Positions 54,280-63,549 of a DNA stretch of 64,000 bases are shown one piece after another; position 1 is the stretch's first letter; each line of letters starts with the position of its first letter. The notes under the pieces were generated by a model, which saw only the letters and a program-made list of their open reading frames with translations, had not been told where the DNA came from and did no database searches. Origin of the DNA: Chitinophagaceae bacterium (lineage in GTDB: Bacteria; Bacteroidota; Bacteroidia; Chitinophagales; Chitinophagaceae); the NCBI GenBank assembly GCA_016786885.1, contig JAEUVO010000028.1:1-64000 (forward strand), read 5' to 3'. The position numbers and the translations under genes were made by a program.

Positions 54280-55113
54280 ATGTCAGGATTAACCATAACC
54301 ACTATACAAACCCGGCTTCATTGGGAGAATAAGACCGCTAACCTGCAGATGCTGGAAGAGAAGATCAGCAGCATAAAAGAAAAAACAGAAGTTGTTGTAT
54401 TACCCGAAATGTTCAGTACCGGTTTCAGCATGAAGCCGGTACAACTGGCTGAAACCATGGATGGCGAAACAGTGCAATGGATGAGAAGAATAGCAGCGGA
54501 AAAAAAATTAATTCTTACAGGCAGTATTATTATAAAGGAGGCCGGACATTACTATAACCGGCTGATATGGATGTTGCCAAATGGCCAGCATGGTGTCTAT
54601 GACAAACGTCACCGCTTTGCCTTTGCCGGAGAAGACGATCATTACACCGCCGGAACAAAACGATTGATTGCTTCGGCAAAAGGATGGAAAATAAACCTGC
54701 AGGTTTGTTATGATCTGCGGTTTCCTGTTTGGGCCCGCCAGGCCCCCTCTCAGCCACACACCCAAGGGGAGGAGAAAAACGTCGTAACCGGAGCCGAATA
54801 CGATGTACTGATATATGTAGCCAACTGGCCCGAAAGAAGAAGCCATGCCTGGAAAACATTATTGCAGGCAAGAGCGATAGAGAACCAGTGTTATGTAGTA
54901 GCCGTGAACCGGGTAGGCAATGATGGAAATGATATTTATCACAGCGGCGACAGTATGATCATTGATCCGTTGGGCGAAGTGATATATACAAAAAAAGACG
55001 AGGAAGATGTTTTTACTATTACACTAGACAAGGGGCACCTGGCTGCAATAAGAGAAAAGCTGCCTTTTTTAAGAGATGCAGATGGATTTATGATTTTGAA
55101 TGAGGAAGAATAG
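54280..55113 (+). CDS. Nitrilase-superfamily omega-amidase (YafV-like) with an insertion
   Basis: A carbon-nitrogen hydrolase of the omega-amidase type (2-oxoglutaramate or 2-oxosuccinamate metabolism). The triad is Glu in VVLPEMFSTGF, Lys in VYDKRHRFAF and Cys in LQVCYDLRFPVWAR. ATG at 54280 (MSGLTITTIQ) is preferred over a longer reading to 54202. It is 277 residues, longer than the 255-265 usual. About 18 extra residues (QAPSQPHTQGEEKNVVTGA) lie where family members run directly from WAR to the EYDVLIYVANWPERR segment. Confidence 0.87.
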   Translation: MSGLTITTIQTRLHWENKTANLQMLEEKISSIKEKTEVVVLPEMFSTGFSMKPVQLAETMDGETVQWMRRIAAEKKLILTGSIIIKEAGHYYNRLIWMLPNGQHGVYDKRHRFAFAGEDDHYTAGTKRLIASAKGWKINLQVCYDLRFPVWARQAPSQPHTQGEEKNVVTGAEYDVLIYVANWPERRSHAWKTLLQARAIENQCYVVAVNRVGNDGNDIYHSGDSMIIDPLGEVIYTKKDEEDVFTITLDKGHLAAIREKLPFLRDADGFMILNEEE

Positions 55114-55116
55114 GAA

Positions 55117-56628
55117 TCAATTTGTTTTACCCATCTCTTTATCTTTCTTTATCAACTCCATCACGGTTTCAATTTTAAAATCAGCATTACGGCGAATGGC
55201 TTCGATACTGGGGAATGATGTTATTTCCGGCTGAACACCTCTTCCGTTTTTAGGCACTGTTTTATCAATTACAAGTCTGAATAAAGGTAACCGGAAACGA
55301 ACTCCCGTTTCGGGAAGTTTAACATCAGGGATAAGCCAGGCAGAATTACCATAAGCCCCGCCACCGGTTTCTTCGCCAACAACAATAACATTATCCTGCT
55401 TTACTAATGCACCGGTAAATAAAGTGGTGGCAGAAAATGAATTTCCGCCGGTGACAATATATGTTTTACCATCATAGTGGTTTTTCTTTTTAGGCTTGAA
55501 GTAATGCCTTTCAAAATAGCCAAAATGAAAATGACCATCTTTCTTTTTACGGGTGAAAAAAGAGATGAAGAGTTTATTCCAGAAATGGTTTTGGATATAC
55601 TGCTGGTGAGTGCTTTTTTTACGAACAGCAAACAGCGAATCACTTATTTTAAAACGCTGACGGGCAATATACTTTGTTATCAGGGTGGAATTGTTAACAC
55701 TTCCGCCGCCATTTCCACGAACATCTACTATAAAATGGGTGATATTATTTTTTTGCAATGCCCTGAATGACTGACGAAAGAATTTCTTTAATTCATAACC
55801 TCGGCCAAAGGTGGACAGCGTCATCATGGCTGAGTGATTAACGGTGTCAATTCTCAGTAAACGAATAGTACTTATCTGTTGCCTCCTTCTTTCTCTTTTA
55901 GAAGGTTGCGGTATCCTAGCTGGCGGCCGAACCATCATTCTGCCCGCCGTATCGACATTTGGATTATAAACAGGAATGGTTATGGATTTTAATTTCCCCG
56001 TACTGTCTATATAGTCTATATCATATTTTTCAGAAGGACCATATAATAAAGTATACAGCGAACCAAAATAACCACGGTTACTAAGAGATTGATACTTGTG
56101 TGTACGGTTGTAACCATCGGTAGAAATATACTCAAACATTGTATCCGCCATTGCAGGCACATCTTTGCCATTTATTTTGGTGACCATTGTTCCCCTTTTC
56201 AGAACACTGTCTTTGCGGTTCAGGTTAGCGGTTACCAGCATGGTATCATTCCAGATTTTCATACTCAGGGGAAACATTTTTCCTAAGCGTACCGTGTCGC
56301 TGTATTTTGACCAGGCCTTCGAGGTACGTATCGATGTGTGACCACAATTGATCTTTGCTGTTACAAAACTCAGCACTTTTCTGAACTCCGGCTCAGTCAT
56401 TGAGTCCTTTAGTAGTTGCCGCCCATAATTAAAATAGTAATCCATACTGTCTTTACTGGTGTACCAGTAGAGGCTGGGATGATGCTGTTCAAGTATATCC
56501 TGATATAAAGAGTAATCCCGTTCTAATTGTTGTGGTGAATATTTTTTGGCAGGAGAAAATGACGACTTGCTTACACCGCAGCCCGCAAGCAACAGTACGA
56601 AAAAAAGCAAAATCGATATTCTCCGCAT
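55117..56628 (-). CDS. S41 family peptidase lipoprotein
   Basis: A 503-residue periplasmic lipoprotein (lipobox LLAGC at about residue 17). A PDZ-like region (MFPLSMKIWNDTMLVTAN..VTKINGKDVP) precedes the S41 tail-specific protease core: FIVDVRGNGGGSVNNSTL, IVTGGNSFSATTLFTGALV with the predicted nucleophile Ser, and GEETGGGAYGNSAWL. It probably degrades peptides in the cell envelope. Convergent with the omega-amidase gene (3 bp between stops). Confidence 0.85.
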   Translation of the reverse strand: MRRISILLFFVLLLAGCGVSKSSFSPAKKYSPQQLERDYSLYQDILEQHHPSLYWYTSKDSMDYYFNYGRQLLKDSMTEPEFRKVLSFVTAKINCGHTSIRTSKAWSKYSDTVRLGKMFPLSMKIWNDTMLVTANLNRKDSVLKRGTMVTKINGKDVPAMADTMFEYISTDGYNRTHKYQSLSNRGYFGSLYTLLYGPSEKYDIDYIDSTGKLKSITIPVYNPNVDTAGRMMVRPPARIPQPSKRERRRQQISTIRLLRIDTVNHSAMMTLSTFGRGYELKKFFRQSFRALQKNNITHFIVDVRGNGGGSVNNSTLITKYIARQRFKISDSLFAVRKKSTHQQYIQNHFWNKLFISFFTRKKKDGHFHFGYFERHYFKPKKKNHYDGKTYIVTGGNSFSATTLFTGALVKQDNVIVVGEETGGGAYGNSAWLIPDVKLPETGVRFRLPLFRLVIDKTVPKNGRGVQPEITSFPSIEAIRRNADFKIETVMELIKKDKEMGKTN

Positions 56629-56649
56629 ATTCCTGTTTATCTCTGTTCT

Positions 56650-57681
56650 TTACTTTAAATGGTTCCAGCCCTGTGCAGTAATGACATGCTTGCTTCCACC
56701 TTTGGTAATAATATGTGCTCCCTGTTCCTGCTCAGTCATATAGCCCACCACGCTGATCTGCTCATTCAGCACTAATTTATCATAATCTGACTGGGAAATG
56801 GTGAACAACAATTCATAATCCTCACCACCGCTTAACGCACAGGCCGTCGGATCTATTTCAAATTTGAAAGCCGCTTTTTTCATTTCCTCAGATACAGGGA
56901 TCTTGTCTTCATATACTACACAGCCGAGGTTGCTTTCTTTACAGATATGTAATACCTCAGAACTCAGCCCGTCACTGACATCTATCATAGAAGTGGGAGT
57001 GATTTCCTGGCTGGCAAAAAATTCCACAATATCTTTTCTTGCTTCAGGCTTCAGCAGTCTTCCGATCACATACGACTCTCCTTCCAGGTCGGGTTGCACA
57101 CCCGGACTTTCCATAAATATTTTCTTTTCCCGTTCTAAAAACAATAACCCAACATAAGCGGCGCCAAGGTCTCCGCTTACACAAAGCAGATCACCTTTTT
57201 GAGCCGTACTTCTTTTTACAAATTTATCCGGCGCTACTTCGCCGATGGCGGTAACTGAAATGATAAATCCTTTTTGGGAAGAAGTAGTATCACCGCCAAC
57301 GAGATCCACCCCATACTTCTCACATGCTGCATATACTCCTTCGTAAAACTCATTCAGCGCCTCCAGGCTGAAACGATTGCTGAAGCCAATGCTGAGAATG
57401 ATCTGAGTTGGAGTTGCATTCATCGCATATATATCACTCAGGTTAACGATCACACTTTTATAACCCAGGTGTTTCAGTGGTGTATATATCAGGTCAAAAT
57501 GAACACCCTCGACCAGCAGATCAGCAGTGATCACTGTTTGTTTACCAAAATGATCGATCACTGCTGCATCATCACCCACACCCAATATAGAAGAGGCATT
57601 TTGCAGTTCAATATTTTTGGTAAGATGCTCAATGAGCCCAAACTCTCCCAGTGATGCTATTTCTGTTCTCTCATTACTCAT
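56650..57681 (-). CDS. thiL: Thiamine-monophosphate kinase ThiL
   Basis: Phosphorylates thiamine monophosphate to thiamine diphosphate. A 343-residue AIR-synthase-like fold with VGDDAAVIDHFGK, VEGVHFDLIYTPLKHLGYKS, NLSDIYAMNATP, GGDTTSSQKG, VSGDLGAAYVGL and a late SGGEDYELLFTI. The ATG overlaps the stop codon of the inositol-monophosphatase gene (ATGA), so the two are coupled. Confidence 0.94.
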   Translation of the reverse strand: MSNERTEIASLGEFGLIEHLTKNIELQNASSILGVGDDAAVIDHFGKQTVITADLLVEGVHFDLIYTPLKHLGYKSVIVNLSDIYAMNATPTQIILSIGFSNRFSLEALNEFYEGVYAACEKYGVDLVGGDTTSSQKGFIISVTAIGEVAPDKFVKRSTAQKGDLLCVSGDLGAAYVGLLFLEREKKIFMESPGVQPDLEGESYVIGRLLKPEARKDIVEFFASQEITPTSMIDVSDGLSSEVLHICKESNLGCVVYEDKIPVSEEMKKAAFKFEIDPTACALSGGEDYELLFTISQSDYDKLVLNEQISVVGYMTEQEQGAHIITKGGSKHVITAQGWNHLK

Positions 57682-58457
57682 AGTTCTTTCTTGTTATTGA
57701 TTACGGCCAGCATTTCGTCGTGAATCTTTCCATTAGTTGCAAGAAGGCGGTGTTGATACACAGAAAACTTGCTACCGGTAAAGTCAGTTACTTTTCCCCC
57801 GGCTTCTTCTACTATTAAATAACCGGCGGCGCTGTCCCATGCTTCTAATTTATGTTCATAAAACCCATCAAACCTGCCGCAGGCCACCCAGCAAAGATCA
57901 ATAGCAGCGGATCCCAGCCTTCTTACTGGTACTCCTTTCCGGATAAAACGTTCAAAAATTTCCAACGGCCCATTTGGCATATTAATATAAGTGTAAGGAA
58001 AGCCGGTAACCAAACAGGCTTTAACGGCCTGCGTTTCTTCACTTACACGGATCGGGTTGTCATTTAGTGTAGCGCCTTTGCCCTTTTCTGCAAAATAAAA
58101 CTCATTCAGATGCGGATTATAAACGGCACCCATCGCCATTTCACCGTTATGTTCTATGCCTATAGAAACACAATTTAACGGGATACCGTGAGCAAAGTTC
58201 ACGGTGCCATCAATCGGATCTATGATCCATTTATAGGCGGAATCCTGTATCATTTCCCCTGATTCTTCTGCCAGTACCTGGTGTTCAGGAAAACGGGATT
58301 TAATGACAGATAATATAGCCTTTTCAGAAGCATGATCGGCTTCTGTTACCAGGTTGTTTACCCCTTCTTTATTACTTATTTTAAAATCACTGTTGAAGAA
58401 ACGGACTATCTCTGCAGCTCCTGCTTTTGCAGCTTCTATGAGAGTGGATTTAAGCAT
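57678..58457 (-). CDS. Inositol monophosphatase family protein
   Basis: A Mg2+-dependent phosphatase of 259 residues. Metal-binding motifs EESGEM, WIIDPIDGTVNFAHGIP and AWDSAAGYLIVEEAGG are intact. The ATG at 58457 (MLKSTLIEA) is chosen over an upstream TTG. In bacteria these enzymes act on inositol-1-phosphate, or the related SuhB aids rRNA maturation; which applies is unknown. Overlaps thiL by 4 bp. Confidence 0.9.
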   Translation of the reverse strand: MLKSTLIEAAKAGAAEIVRFFNSDFKISNKEGVNNLVTEADHASEKAILSVIKSRFPEHQVLAEESGEMIQDSAYKWIIDPIDGTVNFAHGIPLNCVSIGIEHNGEMAMGAVYNPHLNEFYFAEKGKGATLNDNPIRVSEETQAVKACLVTGFPYTYINMPNGPLEIFERFIRKGVPVRRLGSAAIDLCWVACGRFDGFYEHKLEAWDSAAGYLIVEEAGGKVTDFTGSKFSVYQHRLLATNGKIHDEMLAVINNKKEL

Positions 58458-58562
58458 GGGCAAAGATAATCACTGAACACAAAGCTTTTTTAAAGATTTC
58501 ACCAATGGTTATCATTTTGAACTGATCATAAAAACTTCGTACTTCGTAGCTTATACACCGGC

Positions 58563-60509
58563 ATGTTGCAACTTTCGGTAATCATAGTAAACTTTAATGT
58601 AAAGCATTTTCTTGAGCAATGCCTTCACTCAGTACTCAAAGCTGCCGAAGGTATGGCCACAGAGGTAATCGTGGTTGATAACAATTCCTCTGATAACAGC
58701 ATAGACTACCTGGTACCGAAATTTCCAACAGTAAAATTTATTGCCAATAAAGAAAACCTTGGATTTGCCAAAGCCTGTAATGCGGGGCTGAAAGCAAGTT
58801 CCGGCCATTACATTTTGTTTCTTAATCCCGACACCATTGTTCCGGAAGATTGTTTTCAGAAATGTATTTCTTTTTTTGAGCAACATACACAAACCGGTGC
58901 TATGGGTGTAAAAATGCTGGATGGAAGTGGCCGGTTCCTGAAAGAATCAAAAAGAGCATTTCCGTCTCCGTTAACATCCTTGTATAAACTGTTTGGACTG
59001 GCGAAATTATTTCCCCGTTCAAAAACTTTTTCTACTTATCACCTTGGCCACTTAGCTGAAAATAAAAATCACGAAGTAGACGTACTGGCAGGGGCCTTTA
59101 TGATGGTAAAAAAAGAAATACTGGAAAAAATAGGAAGCTTTGATGAGACATTTTTTATGTACGGGGAAGACATTGACCTTAGTTACCGCATTCAGAAAGC
59201 CGGATACAAGAACTACTACTTTGCAGATTGCAGTATAATTCATTTCAAAGGAGAGAGCACCAGGAAGGGCAGCATGAATTATGTGCGGATGTTTTATAAT
59301 GCTATGAGTGTTTTTGTCCGTAAGCATTACGGTGGAGGCAGGGCTGGTATTTTTAACCTGTTAATTCATATTGCTATATGGTTCAGGGCAGCATTGACAG
59401 CAGTAGGTAATTTCATCAGGCGTATCGGGCTCCCACTGATAGACGCCGGGTTGATATTACTCTCTTTTTGGCTCATTAAAAATTTGTGGAATCAATATGT
59501 ACGTACTGATATTGAATATGAGAGCAGGTTATTATGGATCGCCATTCCGGGCTATACGGCCTTTTATCTTATTACCGCCTACTATGCAGGATTATACGAT
59601 AAATGGTATAAATGGGGAGAGCTGGTACGATCATCTGCAATAGCTACCATTGTATTACTGGCAGCCTATTCATTGTTGCCGGAATACTACCGCTTCTCCA
59701 GAGCGATAGTATTGTTTGGCGCCATGCTGGCATTTATTCTTATCAGCCTGTTAAGGTGGATGCTGATACAAAGCAATATATTGAACAGCGATAAACAAAA
59801 GGAGGAAAAGGCTACTACTGTAATAACTGGCACCCCCTTTGAATATGACCAGGTAATTCAACTGTTAAAAGATGCCGGTCTTCATCAGCGGGTCATGGGA
59901 AGGGTAGCGCCGCAGGAGAACGACTCAACTGCAATAGGAAGCCGGACCAAACTGCAGGAACTTTCACATATATTACCATTCAGGGAAATTATCTTTTGCA
60001 GGGGCACACTGTCTTTTGCTGATATTATAGAAAGTATTCAGCAGTTACCCGCAGGCACTGTTGCAAAAATACATACCGTTAACAGCGGCAGCATTGTAGG
60101 TAGCGACTCAAAAGACAGCTCTGGTGAGTCTGTCTCCAAAGAAAACGGCTATAAACTTGCCGATCCCTATAACAGGAGACTGAAAAGACTGATTGATGTA
60201 AGTGTTTCTATATTGGGGATCATTAGTTTTCCTGTTCAGTTATTGCTGATAAAAAAACCATTTAATTTTTTGGCAAATTGTTTTTTGATTCTTCTTGCTC
60301 AAAAAACATGGATCGGGTATGCATCAAAAGATAAAAACTTACCCTATCTTCTTCCGGCGGTTATTGCCTGCAACGGCGTGCCTGCTACTTCGGGGCAACA
60401 GCTTTCACAGGAAAGCCTGCAAATGATGGACTACTGGTATGCCAGGGACTACGAGCCGTCTGCCGATTTAAAATTATTATGGTATAGTTACAGGAGGCTT
60501 GGCGGATGA
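58563..60509 (+). CDS. GT2 glycosyltransferase fused to degenerate polyprenyl-sugar-phosphate transferase
   Basis: Residues 1-270 are a WbbL-type GT2 (rhamnosyltransferase-like) domain: SVIIVNFNVKHFLEQCL, VVDNNSSDNS, ENLGFAKACNAGL, LFLNPDTIVP and MYGEDIDLSYRIQKAGY. Then come several membrane segments (about 280-410) and a Rossmann-like part (420-520). The end (NRRLKRLIDVSVSILGIISF) resembles the anchor helix of WcaJ-type phosphosugar transferases but lacks their catalytic DE motif. So the second module is probably structural. It is 648 residues. Confidence 0.82.
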   Translation: MLQLSVIIVNFNVKHFLEQCLHSVLKAAEGMATEVIVVDNNSSDNSIDYLVPKFPTVKFIANKENLGFAKACNAGLKASSGHYILFLNPDTIVPEDCFQKCISFFEQHTQTGAMGVKMLDGSGRFLKESKRAFPSPLTSLYKLFGLAKLFPRSKTFSTYHLGHLAENKNHEVDVLAGAFMMVKKEILEKIGSFDETFFMYGEDIDLSYRIQKAGYKNYYFADCSIIHFKGESTRKGSMNYVRMFYNAMSVFVRKHYGGGRAGIFNLLIHIAIWFRAALTAVGNFIRRIGLPLIDAGLILLSFWLIKNLWNQYVRTDIEYESRLLWIAIPGYTAFYLITAYYAGLYDKWYKWGELVRSSAIATIVLLAAYSLLPEYYRFSRAIVLFGAMLAFILISLLRWMLIQSNILNSDKQKEEKATTVITGTPFEYDQVIQLLKDAGLHQRVMGRVAPQENDSTAIGSRTKLQELSHILPFREIIFCRGTLSFADIIESIQQLPAGTVAKIHTVNSGSIVGSDSKDSSGESVSKENGYKLADPYNRRLKRLIDVSVSILGIISFPVQLLLIKKPFNFLANCFLILLAQKTWIGYASKDKNLPYLLPAVIACNGVPATSGQQLSQESLQMMDYWYARDYEPSADLKLLWYSYRRLGG

Positions 60510-60593
60510 AATACCGGAACTTTATCATGCCTTATATTCGCAGCTGTTTCAATATTTACATTACGTAACTTTAATCCTCCCTGTTAGCAACGA

Positions 60594-62126
60594 ATGGCCA
60601 CTATTATAGATATAAAATTACCCAAAGCGATCGCAGCCGCATTACGGATTCCACCCAATGATCCGCGAAGACAACAATTACGGGTACTGAAAAAACTTCT
60701 GAAGAAAGCCCGGTTCACTGAATTTGGCCAGCAATACCATTTTGACGAAGCTTTATTAAGTAAACATCCCGGTAAAAAATTCCAGGAACTGGTACCGGTG
60801 CATGATTACAATAAGATTTATGAAGAGTGGTGGAAGAAAACACTGGACGGAGTGCCGGATGTAACCTGGCCCGGAAAAATAAAATATTACGCATTAAGTT
60901 CCGGTACCTCTGAGGCGGCCAGTAAATATATTCCTGTTACGAAGGACCTGTTACGAAGCAATACTATTAATTATTTACGCCAGCTTCTCAGCCTCATTCG
61001 TTATGAGGATGCAAATAAAAGAGCAATGACAAAAGGGTTCCTCATGATCGGGGGTGCAACTGATTTGAAAAAAGGAAAAGCGGGATGGTATGCCGGCGAC
61101 CTGAGCGGCATTCTTGCCAAGAAGAGACCTTTTTGGTTTCAAAGTTTCTATAAACCCGGAGGCCGCATTGCTGCTATGAGTGACTGGAACCAGAAGCTGC
61201 ACGAAATCGTAGAACATGCCAAAGAGTGGGACATTGGTTACATAGTGGGAGTGCCTGCCTGGTGCCAGATGTGTATGGAAATGGTGATGGAACATTACGG
61301 TGCAAAAACGATACATGATGTATGGCCCAACTTCAGCTTCTTTGTTCATGGAGGAGTGGCGTTTGAACCATATAAAAAAGGATTTGAAAAATTACTGGGT
61401 AAGCCAATCGTTTATATAGAAAATTATTTGTCCAGCGAAGGATTTATTGGTTATAAAACAAGAGAACATGCCCGGGGCATGCAGCTCATCCTGAATAATA
61501 ATATCTTTTTTGAATTTGTGCCTTTTGATGATAAGAATTTTGATCACGACGGAAAAATTGTCGCTAACCCCGATGTCAGGATGATCCATGAAGTGGAAGA
61601 AGGGAAAGAATATGCCCTTCTTATGAGCACTAATGCAGGATCCTGGCGATACCTGATCGGTGATACCATAAAATTCGTTGACCTTGAAAAAAGTGAAGTG
61701 TGTATTACCGGCAGAACAAAACATTTCCTGAGCCTTACCGGGGAACACCTGAGTGTGGATAATATGAACAAAGCCATAGAAATGGCAAGCGAAGAATTTA
61801 ATATCAGCATTCCTGAATACACAGTGGTTGGGTTTCCATATGAAAATTTTTTTGCTCATCGTTGGTATGTGGGCACCAACGATAAAGTGGATGCAGAGAA
61901 ACTTCGGAAGAGGATAGATGAAAACCTGCGGGTGCTGAATGATGATTATGCTACAGAAAGAGACAGCGCTTTGAAAGAAGTATTCCTGGAAGTATTACCG
62001 GAAGAACAGTTTATGAAATTCATGGAACTGAAAGGAAAGCTGGGCAGCCAGCATAAATTTCCCCGGGTGATGAAGGGAAAAATGCTGGAGGAATGGGAGC
62101 GGTTCTTACAATCAGGAAAAGTATAA
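60594..62126 (+). CDS. GH3 auxin-responsive promoter family acyl-adenylase
   Basis: A 510-residue member of the GH3 family of ANL-type acyl-adenylating enzymes, well known in plants for amino-acid conjugation of hormones but also found in Bacteroidota, where the substrate is unknown. Seen are LVPVHDYNKIYEEWWKKTLDG, KYYALSSGTSEAASKYIPVTK, NFSFFVHGGVAFEPYKKGFEK, ENYLSSEGFIGY, WRYLIGDTIKFVDLE and ITGRTKHFLSLTGEHLSVDN. Terminator at 62132-62165. Confidence 0.9.
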   Translation: MATIIDIKLPKAIAAALRIPPNDPRRQQLRVLKKLLKKARFTEFGQQYHFDEALLSKHPGKKFQELVPVHDYNKIYEEWWKKTLDGVPDVTWPGKIKYYALSSGTSEAASKYIPVTKDLLRSNTINYLRQLLSLIRYEDANKRAMTKGFLMIGGATDLKKGKAGWYAGDLSGILAKKRPFWFQSFYKPGGRIAAMSDWNQKLHEIVEHAKEWDIGYIVGVPAWCQMCMEMVMEHYGAKTIHDVWPNFSFFVHGGVAFEPYKKGFEKLLGKPIVYIENYLSSEGFIGYKTREHARGMQLILNNNIFFEFVPFDDKNFDHDGKIVANPDVRMIHEVEEGKEYALLMSTNAGSWRYLIGDTIKFVDLEKSEVCITGRTKHFLSLTGEHLSVDNMNKAIEMASEEFNISIPEYTVVGFPYENFFAHRWYVGTNDKVDAEKLRKRIDENLRVLNDDYATERDSALKEVFLEVLPEEQFMKFMELKGKLGSQHKFPRVMKGKMLEEWERFLQSGKV

Positions 62127-62131
62127 AAGAC

Positions 62132-62165
62132 AAAACCCCTTTTCAAAAACTGAAAGGGGTTTTTA
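62132..62165 (+). terminator. Intrinsic terminator after the GH3-family gene
   Basis: AAAACCCCTTTTCA and TGAAAGGGGTTTT pair with one bulged T and run into a T-rich tail 6 bp after the upstream stop codon. Confidence 0.85.
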
Positions 62166-62174
62166 TTTATTTCT

Positions 62175-62813
62175 ATGGCAGAAGCGTTATTAAAAGGAAT
62201 AACTATTGGTTTTTTACTGAGCATAGCAGTAGGGCCGGTTTTGTTTTCCGTTATCAAGCAAAGTCTGAATAACGGGCACAACGGTGGGATGGCTTTTGCG
62301 TTTGGTGTATCTGCCAGCGACATTACTTTGGTGTTGGCAGCAAATGTTTTTACTGAACTTTTTCGCAGTTTGCGGTTATATGAGATGCAGATCGGTATTG
62401 CCGGAAGTATCCTGCTGATATTGATGGGTATTTTTTTCCTCTATTTTAAAAAAGTAAAAGTAAATGAGGCGGGGCAACTAATATTTAAGCAACGAAAAAG
62501 AGACTTGCTGAAGATATCCTTGTCAGGATATTTTATGAACCTGATGAACCCGGGAGTGATCATATTCTGGATAACAATATCAACCTCCCTGATAAATTTT
62601 TCCAATAAACATAAGATTGTTATTTATACATCATCCCTTGTGATAGTGCTGCTGGCTGATCTGCTGAAAGTTTTTCTGGCCGGCAAGATCAGGAACAAGC
62701 TTACACCGCACAATATTCATATCCTCAACCGGATCAGTGGTATCATACTTATTATTTTTGGCCTTGTTTTAATTGGAGGACTAATTTTCTATGGCGACTG
62801 GAACGACAAATAA
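62175..62813 (+). CDS. LysE family transporter
   Basis: A 212-residue membrane exporter with six hydrophobic segments. LysE signatures GFLLSIAVGPVLFSVIKQSLNNG, GVSASDITLVLAA, GYFMNLMNPGVIIFW and ISGIILIIFGLVLI are present. Substrate probably an amino acid or related amine. It overlaps the mtgA start by 23 bp. Confidence 0.88.
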   Translation: MAEALLKGITIGFLLSIAVGPVLFSVIKQSLNNGHNGGMAFAFGVSASDITLVLAANVFTELFRSLRLYEMQIGIAGSILLILMGIFFLYFKKVKVNEAGQLIFKQRKRDLLKISLSGYFMNLMNPGVIIFWITISTSLINFSNKHKIVIYTSSLVIVLLADLLKVFLAGKIRNKLTPHNIHILNRISGIILIIFGLVLIGGLIFYGDWNDK

Positions 62814-63549
62814 TAAAAAAGGAGCAAGGGGTTTTTTAAACAAGTGCTGGAAGTGGGGAAAAAGAGTTTTTCTCTGGCTTTTTATATTTCAATTCTTATA
62901 TATTATCCTTCTAAGATGGGTAAACCCTCCGGTAACAATGACGCAACTGGTAAGCTGGGTAAGCGGACACGGATTGAAAAGAGATTATATCAGCAGCGGT
63001 AACATGTCCTCTAATGCAAAACTGGCGGTGATTGCTTCAGAAGACCAGTTGTTTCCTGATCATAGTGGTTTCGACTGGAAGAGTATAAAAAAGGCCATGA
63101 AGTATAACGAGAAAAAACCGGGGCGAATCCGCGGTGCCAGTACCATCAGCCAACAGGTAGCCAAAAATGTTTTTCTCTGGCAGGGAAGAAGCTGGATACG
63201 AAAAGGACTGGAAACCTATTTTACTTTTATGATAGAAACCTTCTGGAGTAAAAAAAGAATACTGGAGGTATACCTGAATGTGATAGAAACAGGAGACGGA
63301 GTTTTTGGTATTGAAGCGGCAGCACAGGAATATTTTAATAAGCCAGCAAAGAGTTTAACAAGACAGGAAGCCGCGATGATAGCTGCCTGTTTACCCAACC
63401 CCAAAAGATATAAAGTAAAACCGCCTTCCTCTTATATAAACTTTCGGTCAAGGGTAATTGTGCAGCAAATGAATAATCTGCAAACAGACCCGGATATTCA
63501 AAAGGTTATAGGTACAGATACTCCTGTTGAAAAGAAAAAGACTAATTGA
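62791..63549 (+). CDS. mtgA: Monofunctional peptidoglycan glycosyltransferase MtgA
   Basis: A GT51 transglycosylase (252 residues) that polymerises lipid II. One N-terminal anchor (LWLFIFQFLYIILL) is followed by the catalytic glutamate motif VIASEDQLFPDHSGFDW, GASTISQQVAKNVFLW, KKRILEVYLNVIETGDGVFGIEAA and AMIAACLPNPKRY. ATG at 62791 lies within the end of lysE. No transpeptidase domain is attached. Confidence 0.93.
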   Translation: MATGTTNNKKGARGFLNKCWKWGKRVFLWLFIFQFLYIILLRWVNPPVTMTQLVSWVSGHGLKRDYISSGNMSSNAKLAVIASEDQLFPDHSGFDWKSIKKAMKYNEKKPGRIRGASTISQQVAKNVFLWQGRSWIRKGLETYFTFMIETFWSKKRILEVYLNVIETGDGVFGIEAAAQEYFNKPAKSLTRQEAAMIAACLPNPKRYKVKPPSSYINFRSRVIVQQMNNLQTDPDIQKVIGTDTPVEKKKTN

